The notes under the pieces were generated by a model, which searched no databases, had not been told where the DNA came from, and saw only the letters and a list, made by a program, of their open reading frames with translations. A stretch of DNA of 64,000 bases. It comes from Numenius arquata. Its lineage: Eukaryota; Chordata; Aves; Charadriiformes; Scolopacidae. A program made the position numbers and the translations under genes. This document shows positions 1 to 14,200 of the stretch, piece by piece. Numbering within the stretch: the first letter of the stretch is position 1; each line of letters opens with the position of its first letter. The DNA lies in the NCBI RefSeq assembly GCF_964106895.1, contig NC_133576.1, positions 42,689,059 to 42,753,058 on the forward strand. Direction: 5' to 3'.

Positions 1-213
1 TATTTTGATGGATGCTATCTCGATGCAGTAGAGCATTCAACTCATAGTTCTAAGCACAGAGCGAGCCACGTTTTTTTCAATGGTTTGGGACTAAAGCCGT
101 AACGAGAACAAATAGCTCCAAGAGCAATGTGGAGACCTTATTATAGTACCAAATGCAAAGAGGAAAAAATCAAATAATATTTATATCATACAAGGTTAGT
201 AAGAACAACTCAC

Positions 214-2213
214 AGGATATTGATCCAAATCAACCGGTTGCCTGAAAGGTTCAGAATCTTCACATTGGAAAATTAAATTCACCAGTTCCATACACTGCTT
301 CTTCCAACAGTTTTCATCATAGCCAGTTTTTACGTTTTTTCCTTTTTTTAAGCCCCGTCCCTTGGAAAAAAAGTTAGAAAAAAGCATTACTGAAGTATAG
401 CAAGAAATAATCTGTCTGGAATTATTTCTGTAGCAGAGAAATGCAATTCCAAACATATTGTTTTATAACAAAAAGAGCACTCACTACTAGCAGATTTTTT
501 TCCTAATATTTATTAATACTCTGACAAATTATACAATTTTCTTTTTCTATATTTTAAGTGGTTTTTTAATACTAAATAACTAAGGCACACAAAAATACAC
601 CTTCCAATACCAAATTATTCTCAAAAGATTTGAATAATATCCATCACTCGAAATATTTTTTCCCAACATCTCAGCTGAATAATGCTTTTACTTCAGTATC
701 ATACAGAAATCTTTTTCTTCCTTAATACCATGGGAAAAATTCTGTTCTGTAATTGTTATAAAAATCAAGCATCACCCCCACAGAATTTCAATACAGTCTC
801 TTAGCTAATTTCTCCTGCCAGATCTGATTTTGATATATATGGTAAAGATCAGCCAACTCACTTTTCTTCTTCTATAAGATGTTCTTGGAAGACATTTTTC
901 ATCATCCTGCACAAAATAAAATCAATTGACTTAAAAATTATGTATGAAGAAATAGGTAATGAGTGCTCAAAGTCTCATTACATTTGATACTGTGGTAAAA
1001 ATATATTTTTATTCTGATTTTTCTCAGTAAGACAGAAGATGAGTATATTAAAAAAATATAACACAACATTTGAGAGACTTGGAAAGCAAGATCCTAGATA
1101 CCACCACTGAAGATTCCCAACTCCAACTCTTGTCCTTAATACAAAGGAAAAACCACCACCATAAATTGCAATGAGAGAACACCCATCAGCTTTGAACCTC
1201 AATGACTAAAGATCATCTGTAATTCAATTCACTGATAATAAATGACATAAAACTTTCTGATTTTTGCTCATCAGGATATTAAGAAAAGACATCTTGTGAT
1301 AAAGTTACTTTTGGTAAAAAGAAAAACCTTACAGTGTGGAAGTACTAAGGTGATGCTGAAGTAACAAGGTAAAAACCTAAAATCTCTTCCCTACGTATTA
1401 ACCTGCAAGGGAGAGCAGCTACTTTGCAACTTTATGAAGTCTTGTTAGAAAATGCCAAATTAGAACCCAAAATTTGAAAAAGATATCGGTTTGGACAGTT
1501 TTGGGTACACTATACAGCACTGCAAATAACATTCACTACATAACAACAGTGCACGTTTACCTCTATCAGATTTAAGATAAATTCATTTTACTAAATTCTC
1601 AGTGATGCATACAAATGTGATGCATGATTCATATTGTGGTATACAGAGAAACTGAGGGCCAAAGCATCACTGCAAAAGTTAAACAACTTGTCAGCTGTTA
1701 GCATTTATGACTATATGAATGACAATTTTGATCTTAGAAATAACCAGATGCATATAATTAGAAATGCAATGAGACAGCTATTCATGTACTCTTGAAATAT
1801 TTATCTTACATTGCTGCAGATTAACATGCTTAAGAAATACACCACCACTCACAAAACAGGCAAGAATTGTTGTAGTTGATGGTATACATAGTACAAAATG
1901 CCTGTTGTTATACTTCTTAACAAATATTGACAACTCAAAATTATTTGAATAAAGCATCTTTCCACATCGCTCCCCACATTCACAATATATTCCATGTTTG
2001 TATTAGTTATTTAAATATATAAATACACACAAACATCTCTATAAAAATAATTGAGCAATTTTACCAAAAATATTTGAAGGTTGGTGGTATTTTCTTACCA
2101 CCCTACTTTATTGGAATTATCCACAAAAAAAACTTACCAGATCAGTACAAAGACAATCTTGCTCATCGTCTGTTGTGCTACACAGTTCAAAAATATTTGT
2201 ACAGTCCTGATCA
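214..2213 (-). CDS. BRWD1: BRWD1 coding exons 33-35: inter-bromodomain linker and start of second bromodomain
   Basis: Exons: 2138-2213, 862-906 (45 nt) and 214-360. They encode residues 1265-1354. Exon 33 is acidic and carries four cysteines in 25 residues (NDQDCTNIFELCSTTDDEQD continuing CLCTDL). Exon 34 is a 15-codon frame-neutral microexon (DDEKCLPRTSYRRRK). Exon 35 needs the acceptor ccaag|GGACGG at 361-362. The nearer aaag|GAAAAAAC would put a stop into the frame. It reads GRGLKKGKN, then WKKQCMELVNLIFQCEDSEP and FRQPVDLDQYP, the first helix and loop of bromodomain 2. The donor after P (gtgagt) shows that the domain continues outside the window. Confidence 0.87.
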
Positions 2214-5200
2214 CTGTAATGCAATTAAATCTCTGTTACTGGAATAGCAAAACCAGAGCTATCATTTCCTAGATTAAACCCAGCCACAATCAAAAGCTAC
2301 ACATAAACTGGAAGACAGTAACTAAGAATTAAATGAAATATAAAATTCACAAGATGATCATATTAACGAAGTAATGTTACATCTGAAAAAACACTATATT
2401 GTGCATTTCAGAAGTGAGGGGAAGAGGGTGAAATTAGCACTAGGAATTTGAAAGAGGTCTTCACACCTAATCTACCTGCAGGAAGACTGCTGACACTATC
2501 TTTTTTCAAAAATAATCCTCTCAACTCAACTAAGTCAGACAAGTTGCAACAGGAACTTCTATACGCATGCTAGACAGCACAGAACTTACTTTACAGGTTG
2601 AGCTACATTCATGTCAAGTGACATTTTAGTACTATAAATATCAGTAAATGCTATTAAGGGAAAAAGTTAAAATGTCTCTACGCTGAACCTTTAAGTATTT
2701 CCCCAGTTAAGATAGTACTCAGAAAGAATTATACAACTGTCCTGCAGTGTATTGAGAAATAGTAGGAAATCAAAAGAAGCAGGATTCACAACAAAGGGAT
2801 ATTAAGATGCTTATAATCTCCCACCATTTAAGAGCACAAGTATTCAAGCACTTTATAGATTAAAATGCCACTTACTTGATAAACTTTAAGAGCTGAGTAG
2901 TGATCTTTTTTGCAGCTCTAGCAATTGCACTCCCAGGTTCATTGAAGGTCCTAGCATTGCTTTCAATATATCTTACTTCCCAAACCAATGCAGAGATTCT
3001 CCTTAAAATTAAAACACATAGTACCTTTAATACTAAGACAAAAAGCTTAAAAAGTGCAAAAATTATACCTTAGTAATTTCCCGCCCACATTAGATTAAAA
3101 TAGATGTCCTCTGTTTTAAGTCTCATTAGACCAGTCTCAAATTTTTCATTCACATGGAAAACTGAAGTATGTGTGCAAGTATATGTATACACACAGATAC
3201 ACGCTCACTCAAGGAAGCAAAACCAACAATGCGGTAACTCATTTTCCAGCTCATTATTGATAATTGATCTTCAGGAAGTTCGTGAAATTCTAGCACGCTT
3301 TGTTTCCATTCTTTAAATTCAGTTAATACAACTAGCCAACTAAGGACTAGCATTTGTTACCACTAAGTTATAAAACATCACTGAAATAATACTGAGGATT
3401 GTGGATTCCCTGGATTCTTTGAAAACACATACATTTTTTAAAAAGCTTACATTTGACCTTATTCAAAAAGGAGGGGAAAAAACATACTGTTTAACCACCA
3501 CTGTAAATGATAACATTTATTCTGGAAACATCAGAAGTTGCTTGTTACAAAGCCCTGTCAAATTGAATACAAGTTGTGTAGTGTCTTAGTAATTCTTAAC
3601 TAATAAACAGAAGGCACAAGCAGTTAAAAAAAGAGTGACAAGAAGCTTAAAACTACATTTTAAAAGACATCTCAGCTATGATGTTCTTATCTGTCTTCCC
3701 TGAAATATCTTGCTTTGAGGCCAACTGACCAGTCCATTGACCAACTGACCTCTAAGGCAACAGATTCATACAAACTACTACAAATTAAAATTGTAACTTG
3801 ACAGAAATGCGCTAGCACAACTATGTAATTTCATTTTTATCATTCATTTTTCCAATTCCTTATACTTGTGAAGCAGAGATACACCAAGTTTGTAGCTCTT
3901 CACCTACAGAATTTCAAACTGTTTCCCAAGACATTAATTCAGTCTTATATAGAAGGGAAACGACTCTTAATGTATCTTCGCTGTATTTACAGACACAATG
4001 AATGGAAGTCCAGATGAAGAACACCTTTAAATTTCTTTTAGAGCTAAGGATGCCCAGCACGTGCAGCAAATCAGAACTCTATCATCACTACACTTCAGTT
4101 TCTTTCCTCTTTCAGCACCGTAAGTTTTTCTCATTTAAAACACAAATGGTAATATTTAACATTTCACCTCTGCGTTTAAGCCCATTTCTGAAAGTAATAA
4201 GCCCTTAGGAGCTTAACCTCATCAAGTTCAAAGTAACTGATGTAGAGCACTTCGAATTCTGAATTAAGTCTCCAGCATTGTAGTAACTTCAATATTTTTT
4301 AATATTTACTAATTTCAAATAGCACATTTATCAAAGAAAGAATGTCAGTGTTTATTGTTTCTCTGAAAAAAGTACCAATGTAGGCTGAAATCAATTTCCT
4401 TAAGAACTAAGACACTTATTAAAAATGACTATAACGTTGCAGTTATCAAGCATCAGAGCCCCGCTACAAAACACTAGCAATCTGAATTATTGGTTTTCAG
4501 AACGTTTGCAAAAAGAGCAATTGCTCCTCTTACTAAAAAAAATTTTGATCTTCTCACAATGGACAAACTCAAGGCCACATTATCCCTTGTTTCTACTGCT
4601 AGTACTAACCTGTAAAATCGGTTAGCCAGTCTTGTCCGAATAGTGTTCAAGTCTGTTGGATAAGCAATCACGGTACAATACTTGGGATATGTACACAGGT
4701 CAACTGGACCAGCAAAAGCTGCTGAAATGTCTGTTAAGAAATAGCAAGATTAATTAAACTATTTCAAGGCTTGTATGCAAGGTGTTCAATTGCTACATAT
4801 AATTATTCTTCATAAAACCAATGATGTATAAAAATATAAAAAACTCAGTATAGACAAACAGAAGGAACTTCACATAAAAATGTAAGAATATTTACAGTAC
4901 TTTATCACAGGGAATTTTTAGAGGATGCCACGGATATTTCAGGGACTTGTTTATAAATTTAATGTTAGGAGAAAACCACCTAAAGCTTAGATTACATGCT
5001 CACCAAGAGTCAGAAGCTGATCAATACCACTGATAATCCGTTCGCATGCTTCATCACGAGACTTCATCCCCCACTCTCCTTCTTGGGGTTTGTATAGTAG
5101 CTTCTCCACCTCTTCAAAAGTTACAGAAACACTAGCTCCTAATTCTTCAGGCTGATCAACTGAAGAGTGATAGCAAATAGGAAAAGAGAAGTGAGAACAC

Positions 5201-8200
5201 AGAACAACAAGATAAATGAAGTATTCACACTTATGCACAGTACAGCAAAGATATGCTTTAGTCACGTTTTCTGCAGTTCTGAGTTTCCAGAAGACTCTTT
5301 CCAATCTTCATCTTAGCAGCAGACTTAAGAGAGGACTTAACTCAGAAGAGCTGTTTATATGCTTTTGCTTTAAATGCACATACTAAATTTCACAGGATCC
5401 TAATTTACTTTAATATGTCAATTTGTGCGCCCAACCCTTAAACAAGATAGGCAATATATTTTGTGACATCCTTCCTGGTATTAACAACTGTGATCTTTTG
5501 GACATTTAAAAAAAAAAAAAAAAAATCTTTTGAACATGGCAGATTAATTGTTTCAAACCATTAAGAACTAGTAGAAACACAAAGTTGTGATGTATGGCTC
5601 TGTGGCAAGAGTCACACTTCCAAAGACTGATGCCATGTGGCCAAATGAAGAATGACTGAGTAGGTATTGATATCTCTGGGTATCTTTCCCCCTCAACTCC
5701 ACAGATTCTTTTTAGTACTGCACTTTCGGGTTTTTTTTTTGAAAAGCTAAGTTCCTCATTTCGTTTGAGCACTTGAAATGGAACGAGGACATGAAGGTTC
5801 CTGATAGACACTGTGGGTAGGCAATATCACTTCTTTGTAATAATTAGGACAATCTGAATTAGCAGATAAATTATTTTTAGTAGCAGATAAATTCAACAGT
5901 ATAAAGCACGTAGGCTTATAGCTAGAAACTAACAGTAAGAACTTCCACTAGCATCCAAGAGTCTCTCCATTCAAAAATGAAAGAAAGGAAAAGGATAGAG
6001 TCCTTGTCAGTGTTAGCATGACTGTAATCCACGATTATGTTGCATACAAACTCTAAAATACATTTCAGCTACAACTACTGTAGAGAAAAACCCCAAGCTT
6101 TAGTGGGGGATCTTCTAAGTTTACAAAAAGGACTATTTTTTCCTTCAGCTGAATGGGGTTAGTCTTAATAACCCAAAGTCATTTCTAGTTCTCTGCTCAT
6201 TATTGCACTGACAGAGCCCTACCAGTATTTGTTATGCACTGAAATCATACTAAAGATGAAGCAGTTCTTTAAGAAACAAATAGGTAAAATGCAAAAAGGT
6301 GCTAGGAAAAACTGAAGGGGCAGAGGTGACTCACTCACATGATCCTTCAAACTCATCCTCGAGCTGAAACAAATTCTGCAACCAAACATCCTGAATACAA
6401 CACTAAGAGAAGGCAGCAAGTAATGCTTCTACAGTTACATAGAGCTGTGTCAAGAAGAACTCACATGGTATCTGGTACTCCATTGCATAAGCGCTCAAGA
6501 GGGATTTTCTTCTGCAGGAGTAACAACTAAAGCAGAATGATGGACTAAAACAAAAAAAACGTGTGTCCTTCTCAGCAAGCATGTAAAGATCTCTGCTTTG
6601 CGTTCTTTGCAACACCCTGGTACATGCAAAACAGAAGACCTGCCACAACAGCCAGCCCACACCAATAGTGGTTTAGTAAGCAGGCTGCTGAAAACTGAAC
6701 TTTCAGGACCATATGCACCAGTTTTTCCTGGTCTTGACAGCATTGTCCCTGACAAGACAAGAGTTTGATATCTGATACTGTATCTTGATAATCACTAGAC
6801 AAAACTTAGGCTAGATGGAAACAAAAGGTAACAAATTCAAGTTGCGATCTGCTAGTTTGTCCAACTTCAGTGCTGTTCTACTATACATCTATCTTAGTAA
6901 ACTGAATGAAGAACAAATATTTTGAGAGAAGAGTGGCCAACACAAGGTACAATTTCCATTTGATCTATAAGTCATTCAGTTGAAGAAAGGAAAAGAAAGT
7001 AAAGAAGGGGTTTAACCCTGTTTTATATTATATTGTTAACATAATAATGCCTTCTAGAAATGCACAAAACCTTTCTGTAAGAGTTTTACTTCCCTACCGA
7101 GTGCTATTTCCTGCTCGGAAAGAAAGGTAGAAAATAAGGAGTTCCATAATGTCTTCAGGCAATTTTTGTTCTTCATCTAGCCTAGAGGTCGCTGTAGTAC
7201 TGTTGACCTGTTCAAAGGATGTTTCTCCCAATTCTTTGGCCTTATCCACATCAGACACACCAGCTTTTAGTTGGGGTTGTTTTTTTTATTTTTTGGTGTC
7301 CCTTCCCAGTTTTCCTATGGTAAAACTGTATCTCCACAGATTAATCAAACCTTAAACTCTTAACATGGAAAAGTAACAGCTTAGTAGATCAAAAAAGAAG
7401 TTACAATTTGTCTCTGATACAGGCAGTAAATCATGACTTACACATGTAATACTATCCAGATTTAAATTAGCATATGTAGGATGTCTTTGTCATTACATTG
7501 CCAGCGTAGCAATTTCAAGAATTCTAGTTCCTTTATACTACCAAACTACAGCGGTTGAGGACACTACTCTTTATATTTCAATCCATAGGAGGAAGTGATA
7601 ATTAATACACCAATATAAATAGCAACTTAAACCATAGTATACAGTGTTCAGAAGAAACTGATTCAATTTGTCTCCTTAACAAAAAAAAAATCCTGATTTA
7701 AGTTCACACGAAAGGCTTGTGAGCCTCTAACAATAATACGACTGTCTCCCAGTAAGAGCATGGGGAGTGTTAACCAGTTCATGATGAGTAAGAAAAGCTT
7801 CTGTATGTTAGGAGACAGATGTTGGTGATGAGAAAACAGATGTTTCAATTAAATCTGCAGGTGTGTGTAAAACCAAAATCCTGCTAATTACTTGCTTTCT
7901 ACAAACTAAACTGTATAAAGATTTCTATTTCTCATTTTGATCTCAGACTGTTTTGCAGAATTTGTCATCACAAAATATGACCGAAGCAGCCAGCAAACAC
8001 TTCCAAGATTAGTCAGTCAGGTGGTTACTAAGAACATCTGCCTGTGCACAATATACTTGTATTTAAGAAAAAATATAGCGTAAGCCTTTCTGATGTCTGG
8101 GAAACAAGCTAACTCCTAGCAAAGGTTATTAAGAAAAATAGTATCTTTTTGACAGCTTATTCAGTAACTACTCTCAATATTTCACAAACTTCCCTCCCTC

Positions 8201-11200
8201 CACCCAGCTGGTACTGACAAGCACTGGAAAACTGGATTGCGAAGTCAAAGCAGGAATCCAACTGTTTCATTTACAGTTAATTTGGATTTGACCAGCAAAC
8301 TTTATAAGTTGCTGGTTTTAAACTATATGCAGTAAGGATTTCCTGACTGGAAATTAATTTTTTTTGTTTTCTTGGTTGAAAGGGACCTCTGAGATCATCT
8401 AGTCCAACCACAAAAAAAAAAAAACCAAACAACAAAAAACAAACCAACAAAAGAAACCCAGCAAACCAAAAAAAAACCCCACCAAAAAACGAAAAAACAA
8501 AAGCCACACAAAACAACCCCACACCACACCCACCCACAAACAGACACAAACCAACAATCTCGGGCACTAGAGCATGCCCTGAAGTGCCATGTCTACACGC
8601 TTCTTAAATACCTCCAGGGATGGCGACTCCACCACCTCCCTGGGCAGGCTGTTCCAGTGCCTGATCACTCTCTCAGTAAAGTAATTCTTCCTGGTATCTA
8701 ATCTAAACCTCCCCTGCCGCAACTTCAAACCATTTCCTCTGGTCCTGCCATTATTCCCTTGGGAGAAGAGTCCAACACCCACCTCTCTACCCCCTCCTTT
8801 CAGGTAGTTGTAGAGGGCAATGAGGTCTCCCCTCAGCCTCCTCTTCTCCAAACTAAACATGCCCAGTTCCCTCAGCCTCTCCTCATCTGACTTGTTCTCT
8901 AGACCCCTCACCAGCTTGGTGGCTCTCCTCTGGACACGCTCCAGCAGCTCAATGTCCTTCCTGTAGTGAAGGGCCCAGAACTGAACACAGCACTCGAGGT
9001 GAGGCCTCACCAGCGCAGAGTACAGAGGCATCATCACTTCCCTGCTCCTGCTGGCCACGCTATTCCTGATACAGGCCAGGATGCTGTTGGCCTTCTTGGC
9101 CACCTGGGCACACTGCTGGATCACGTTAAGCCGGCTGTCCACCAACACCCCCAGGTCCTTTTCTGCTGGGCAGCTTTCCAGACACTCTTCCCCAAGCCTG
9201 CAGCGTTGCCTGGGGTTGTTGTGACCAAAATGCAGGACCCGGCACTTGGCCTTATTAAACCTCATCCCATTGGCCTTGGCCCATTGATCCAACCTGTCCA
9301 GATCCCTCTGTAGAGCCTTCCGACCCTCAAGCAGATCAACACTCCCACCTAGTTTGGTGTCATTTGCAAACTTACTGAGGGTGCACTCAATCCCCTTATC
9401 TAGATCATCAATGAAGATATTAAACAAGACTGGCCCCAAAACTGAGCCCTGAGGGACACCACTGGTGACTGGCCACCAACTGGATTTCACTCCATTAATC
9501 ACAACTCTCTGGGCATGGCTATCCAGCCAGTTTTCTACCCAGTGAAGAGTACACTTGTCTATGCCATGATTCGCCAGCTTCTCCAGGAGAACGCTGTGGG
9601 GGATGGTGTCAAAGGCCTTACCAAAGTCCAGGTAGACAACGACCACAGCCTTCCCTGCATCGAGAAGGCGGGTCACATGGTCATAAAAAGAGATCAAGTG
9701 GGTTAAGCAGGACCTCCCTTTCATAAACCCATGCTGGCTGGCCCTGAGCCCTCGGCTGCCCTGCACTTGCCGTGAGAGCTCACTCAAGATGATCCTCTCC
9801 ATGATCTTTCCCGGTACTGAGGTCAGACTGACAGGCCTATAGTTTCCCGGATCATCCTTCTGGCCCTTCTTGTAGACGGGCATCACATTGGCCACCCTCC
9901 AGTCATCTGGTACCTCTCCTGTTGACCAGGATTGTTGAGAGATAACGGAGAGAGGCTTGGTGAGCTCTCCCGCCAGCTCCCTAAGTACCCTTGGGTGAAT
10001 CCCATCCGGCCCCATAGACTTATGCGTGTGCAGGTGCATAAGCAAATCATTAACTACTTCCTCCTGGATTACAGGGGGGTTGTTCTGCTCTCCATCCTTA
10101 TCTTCCAGCCCAGGAGGCTGAACACCCTGGGGGTAGCTGGTTCGACTATTGAAGACAGAGGCAAAGAATGCATTAAGTATCTTAGCCTTCTCCTCATCCT
10201 TGGTCGCAATGTTTCTCCCCGCAACCAGTATGGGATGGAGATTCTCCCTGACTCTCTTTTTGTTGACGTATTTATAAAAACTTTTTTTGTTGTCCCAATT
10301 TCATACATATTCTTCCCCCACCCCCTTATACTATCACGCATTACAACAAACTAGCTTTTTGAAACTTGATGTGTTTTTGAAACTTGACATTTGGAAGCAG
10401 CAGGTTTTGCTGCATAAGCCAGAACGACGTATTTAAAGTATTTACTTCAAAATTGCTCTGGAAGATGCAAAGGGAAAAAATACAGGTATATTCAAGGTAT
10501 TTCACCAGATCTGAAGCAAGCCCGTCTTTAAGAACTTTCTTGCCTAAATGCACAATACCACCCTGCTGACATTCTCCATGATTTAAACTATTACTGTATC
10601 AGTTCCACCTGTTAAGTAGATACAGTGGATACTGTACTTGGATGACTTAGTGGCAAGAGTTGCAAGAAAGATAGGAATCATCTAAAATCTACTACCTGCA
10701 TGAAACAAAGGAACTGAAAAGAGGAAGCACGTTAAACTGTTTATTAAGTTAATTTCTACCTACCATTATCAGGAACTGGTTCCATGTCCCATGGGCTAAG
10801 CTTTTCAACTTCACCATTGTCCCATCTGATTCACCAAGTTTAAAAAAAAGAAAAAAAAGTTATCTTGACTCAGAAGTATTCCCTCCAGCATATTTAAATC
10901 ACAGTTATTTTTAGGTATTAATAAAATATACAGTATAAACATGCATATAAACAAAAGCATTAGCTAGCAACCAGCTCTCACAGTGCAAAAAGGAAACATT
11001 AGTCATAATAAGTTTCAAATTAAAATTGTGCTCGTTATTTTGGCTATATACACCTTACCCAATATAAAAATCAATTTTACAAAGCCAGCATGTCAAGAAG
11101 TTGCAGAAGAAAAGTAAGCCATATGCTTGGGAAAATGAGATAACAACATCAAGGGGAAGATCCAAGAGAAAACACACAGAAGAGAGGATTTTTTGGCTAA

Positions 11201-14200
11201 CCACAACAATAGTTGTGAAAGTCCGTGGAATGTTTTAGACAAAGGAAGAACAGTAAGAGGTATTTGGTATATTAACATTTCATTTGATAAGGCATAATGC
11301 ATGAAGACAAAGAACAGTAAGTGTAAAAATAAAGAAACTAAAGTTAAGTAAGGACCAAGGGGAAGCAAACACAGTTAATAATAATAGTTTATCTGTATAC
11401 TCACTCTGATACTTAACTATTAGGTATGAATATCATTTTGAGATCTCTCCAAACCCTACCACATTTGGGCAGATTTTTACATGTTTTTAACAACACGAAA
11501 AGTACCAATGAGTTATGGTATTTCAAAGATAAGAAATGCCCTACTGATCCATCTAGACCATTAATTCACGTCTTTAAAACTATTACTGGGAGATGCTATT
11601 TACAGAGGCAGTATGATCCCAGTACAAGTCCATTCTACTGATACTTGGAGCATTCATAATAATTTTATTCCTCTAGGCATGTTTATGAATACACCCCAAC
11701 CTATTTCCTTTAGTATCTGTTTATTTCTATCTAACACCTTTTTGAACCTGCTAATACCGTTTCGACAGCCTCCTGTGTAAATGGATGTCCAAACTTCAGT
11801 ACCCACAATGTTAAGAAAAACAAACCCGAACTCTTTTAAACAAATCCCTCTACAGATTTCAACACACACCTCTAGTTCCATCACTAGAGAATTTGGCAAA
11901 TAATAGTTTTCTATTCGCCTTGCTTATTACCTTTACAACTTTTTGAACTACGAATGCATCCCTTTTACCCTTCTCTTCCATCTGAAGAGTCACTTTGTTG
12001 TTTTAGTCTTAACTCACAAAGCATCCAGTACACACTCTTAAATCACTTCAGTTGCCCTTCTCTGTACCTCTCCCCAAAGTTGTTACATCTTCCTTTAGAT
12101 GCTGAGACAAAAAATGGATCAAGACATTAGCACACCACAGTGCTAGCAAGCAGTGAGCAATACTGTTTTGTCCTTGATATCCTTTCTGATGATGGCCAAC
12201 GCCTTGTTGGTTTTTGTAGCTGCCACTGCACACACAGCTGATGTTTTTGAGAACTGTCAGTAACTACCTTAACATTTCTGTCTGCAGCTACATACAGGCA
12301 AGAACTTCAATCTGGAAGTTACTTACACCTTCCCACTAAGGAAAATCAACAGGATAGATGCCAGTAATTGAGACAAGGAACCAAAAATATGTAACACAAT
12401 CTTGGCAGTCTCACAAATTGCCTATTAGCTATGAGTACTTCCTTTGGTTGGGATGAGTGAGTGAATGAATATCAAATATACTGTAAAAGATATGGGGAGA
12501 ATCTCTGGTCATGACAGAAATAAGCATATTATGTATTCACTGATTACTCTCCTTACACTCCTCCCTTGCTGGGGGAATCCAAAGCAAGCAAGATCCCAGA
12601 ACCATTCCAGACAACTTGGAAAGGGCAGGACAAGGACAATATCCTGACTGTGACCACTGAAGTCCAGAATTATCTTTGTTCACCTTTCTTCTCCTTTGTG
12701 TGAAGGACCTCTTTGTTGACATGAAAGAAGCTACACAGGAACCTCACTAATGTCAAACCATCATGGGGGGATATTAGGGAGTAATTTTTCAGAATGTGCC
12801 TTGGTAAAGAAAGTAGGGGTCCAACTATCTTGTTACCAGTTTGATTTGGATGTTCCTGGCTTTTCCTGTTTCAGCTTTTATCTACTCTAATCCCCTTGAT
12901 TTGCTCAATTTGCCATGTGTTGAACCATGTGCTTCATACTATATGCCTTCAATGAGGCAGTACTATCTCCTGGCAAATAGACTGGACAAAAGGATTTGTC
13001 AGTTACAGGTAACACAAAGTTACATTATCTGCCAGTTATCTAGCTAAATATAACCCAAAGAGGAAATCGAAAGGTGAAACTGATCTATACAATAGGGAAT
13101 AAGGCAGAATACCACTAGGCAGTGAAGAGACTCAAGTTCTGTTTTCACATTCAGGTGTCAGGCATGAAGAGAGATCAATGTTTGGAAACGCTCTCTACAG
13201 GAGTCTCAAGTGATAGCACGAAATCATCTTACATGTATACTTGCTCCTGTGGACCTTAATGTGAAAGACAGAAGTGTGAACTTGAAGCATAAGGATCATG
13301 ATGTCAGCAACAACAGAAAAGATTCAGCATGCTCCATCCAAAACTAATAATCAATGACGAACGATAATTAACATACACTGGAAATTGCATTGCTTGCTTC
13401 GTGGAAGAGATTCAGCACTAGTCATTACAGAAAATGATTCACAAATGTGAAAGAGGTCAGTAACATCTTTTACCATATTACTATTCACTAAGAAGTTGCC
13501 ACAAGTTATTACTTATTCACATTGTGCTAGATTAGCAACTTCAAATCATGAAGAAGTGATAATACAACCAGTAAAATCATTTGAACGTTTTATACATTCT
13601 CATATCAAATAAGCCAGCTATGAAAGAGGCAACCCACACTACTAACATTAGAAGTTTAAATTTTTTTTATACTTACTTAACACTGTAACACTGAAAGTGA
13701 CTATCCGGATATTGAGGCTGATAAGGTTCTTGACCCAACACTGTTCCAAACCACCAAGCATCATCAATAATGGATCGGAACCTATCAGCTAGAGGAAAAA
13801 AGTTTGCTCAGATAATCTACTACGAAAAGCTAGTTAACTATGTTTCTTCTACATGCAATTAGAAAAAAACACTCTTGATCGGTGTATTTCAGTTTAAAGT
13901 TCTAAACCCACTGATATTCAACAAAAGATGAGACAACTTATTATGCCAAAGAAATATAAATGCTAAAATCTAAACAAGTTTGCTATTTAGCTATAAAATA
14001 AGAAAAGGAAGTACTAGAGTATCACTATATGTTTTGTATCTTAGATCTATGGTAATCCCTCCAAAACACTTAGTACAGCAGTTAGTAAGCTCAAATTTCT
14101 AATGGGGAAAGGGACCTTACCTACCAGAGAGGCCTCTGAAGTTACAAGCAAGTAGCATCTAGCATATTCAGCAATTAGCCAAGGAAAACGATTATTTCAA

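Larger units (their letters stand above)
5160..10763 (-). other. BRWD1: BRWD1 intron 29 (largest intron)
   Basis: 5.6 kb. Outside the CR1 at 8372-10303 it is AT-rich and holds no feature I recognise. An 18-base A run lies at 5508-5525. Short open frames between 5506 and 7355 have no coding character. Confidence 0.85.

Noticed and set aside
345..347. Nearer acceptor for BRWD1 exon 35 (aaag|GAAAAAAC)
   Set aside because: It would read GAA AAA ACG TAA, a stop. The acceptor at 361-362 keeps the frame open and gives a normal exon.
8277..8567. 96-codon frame on the minus strand beside the CR1
   Set aside because: It is the translation of the T/G-rich CR1 3' UTR tract and tail, giving a Phe/Gly/Val low-complexity product.
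8966..9706. Plus-strand frames antisense to the CR1 ORF2
   Set aside because: They are antisense shadows of a clearly identified reverse-transcriptase gene.
10069..10341. 90-codon frame on the minus strand at the CR1 5' edge
   Set aside because: It is a wrong-frame shadow of CR1 ORF2. The correct frame over the same bases reads NWDNKKSFYKYVN and joins the main ORF2 frame directly, so no frameshift is needed.
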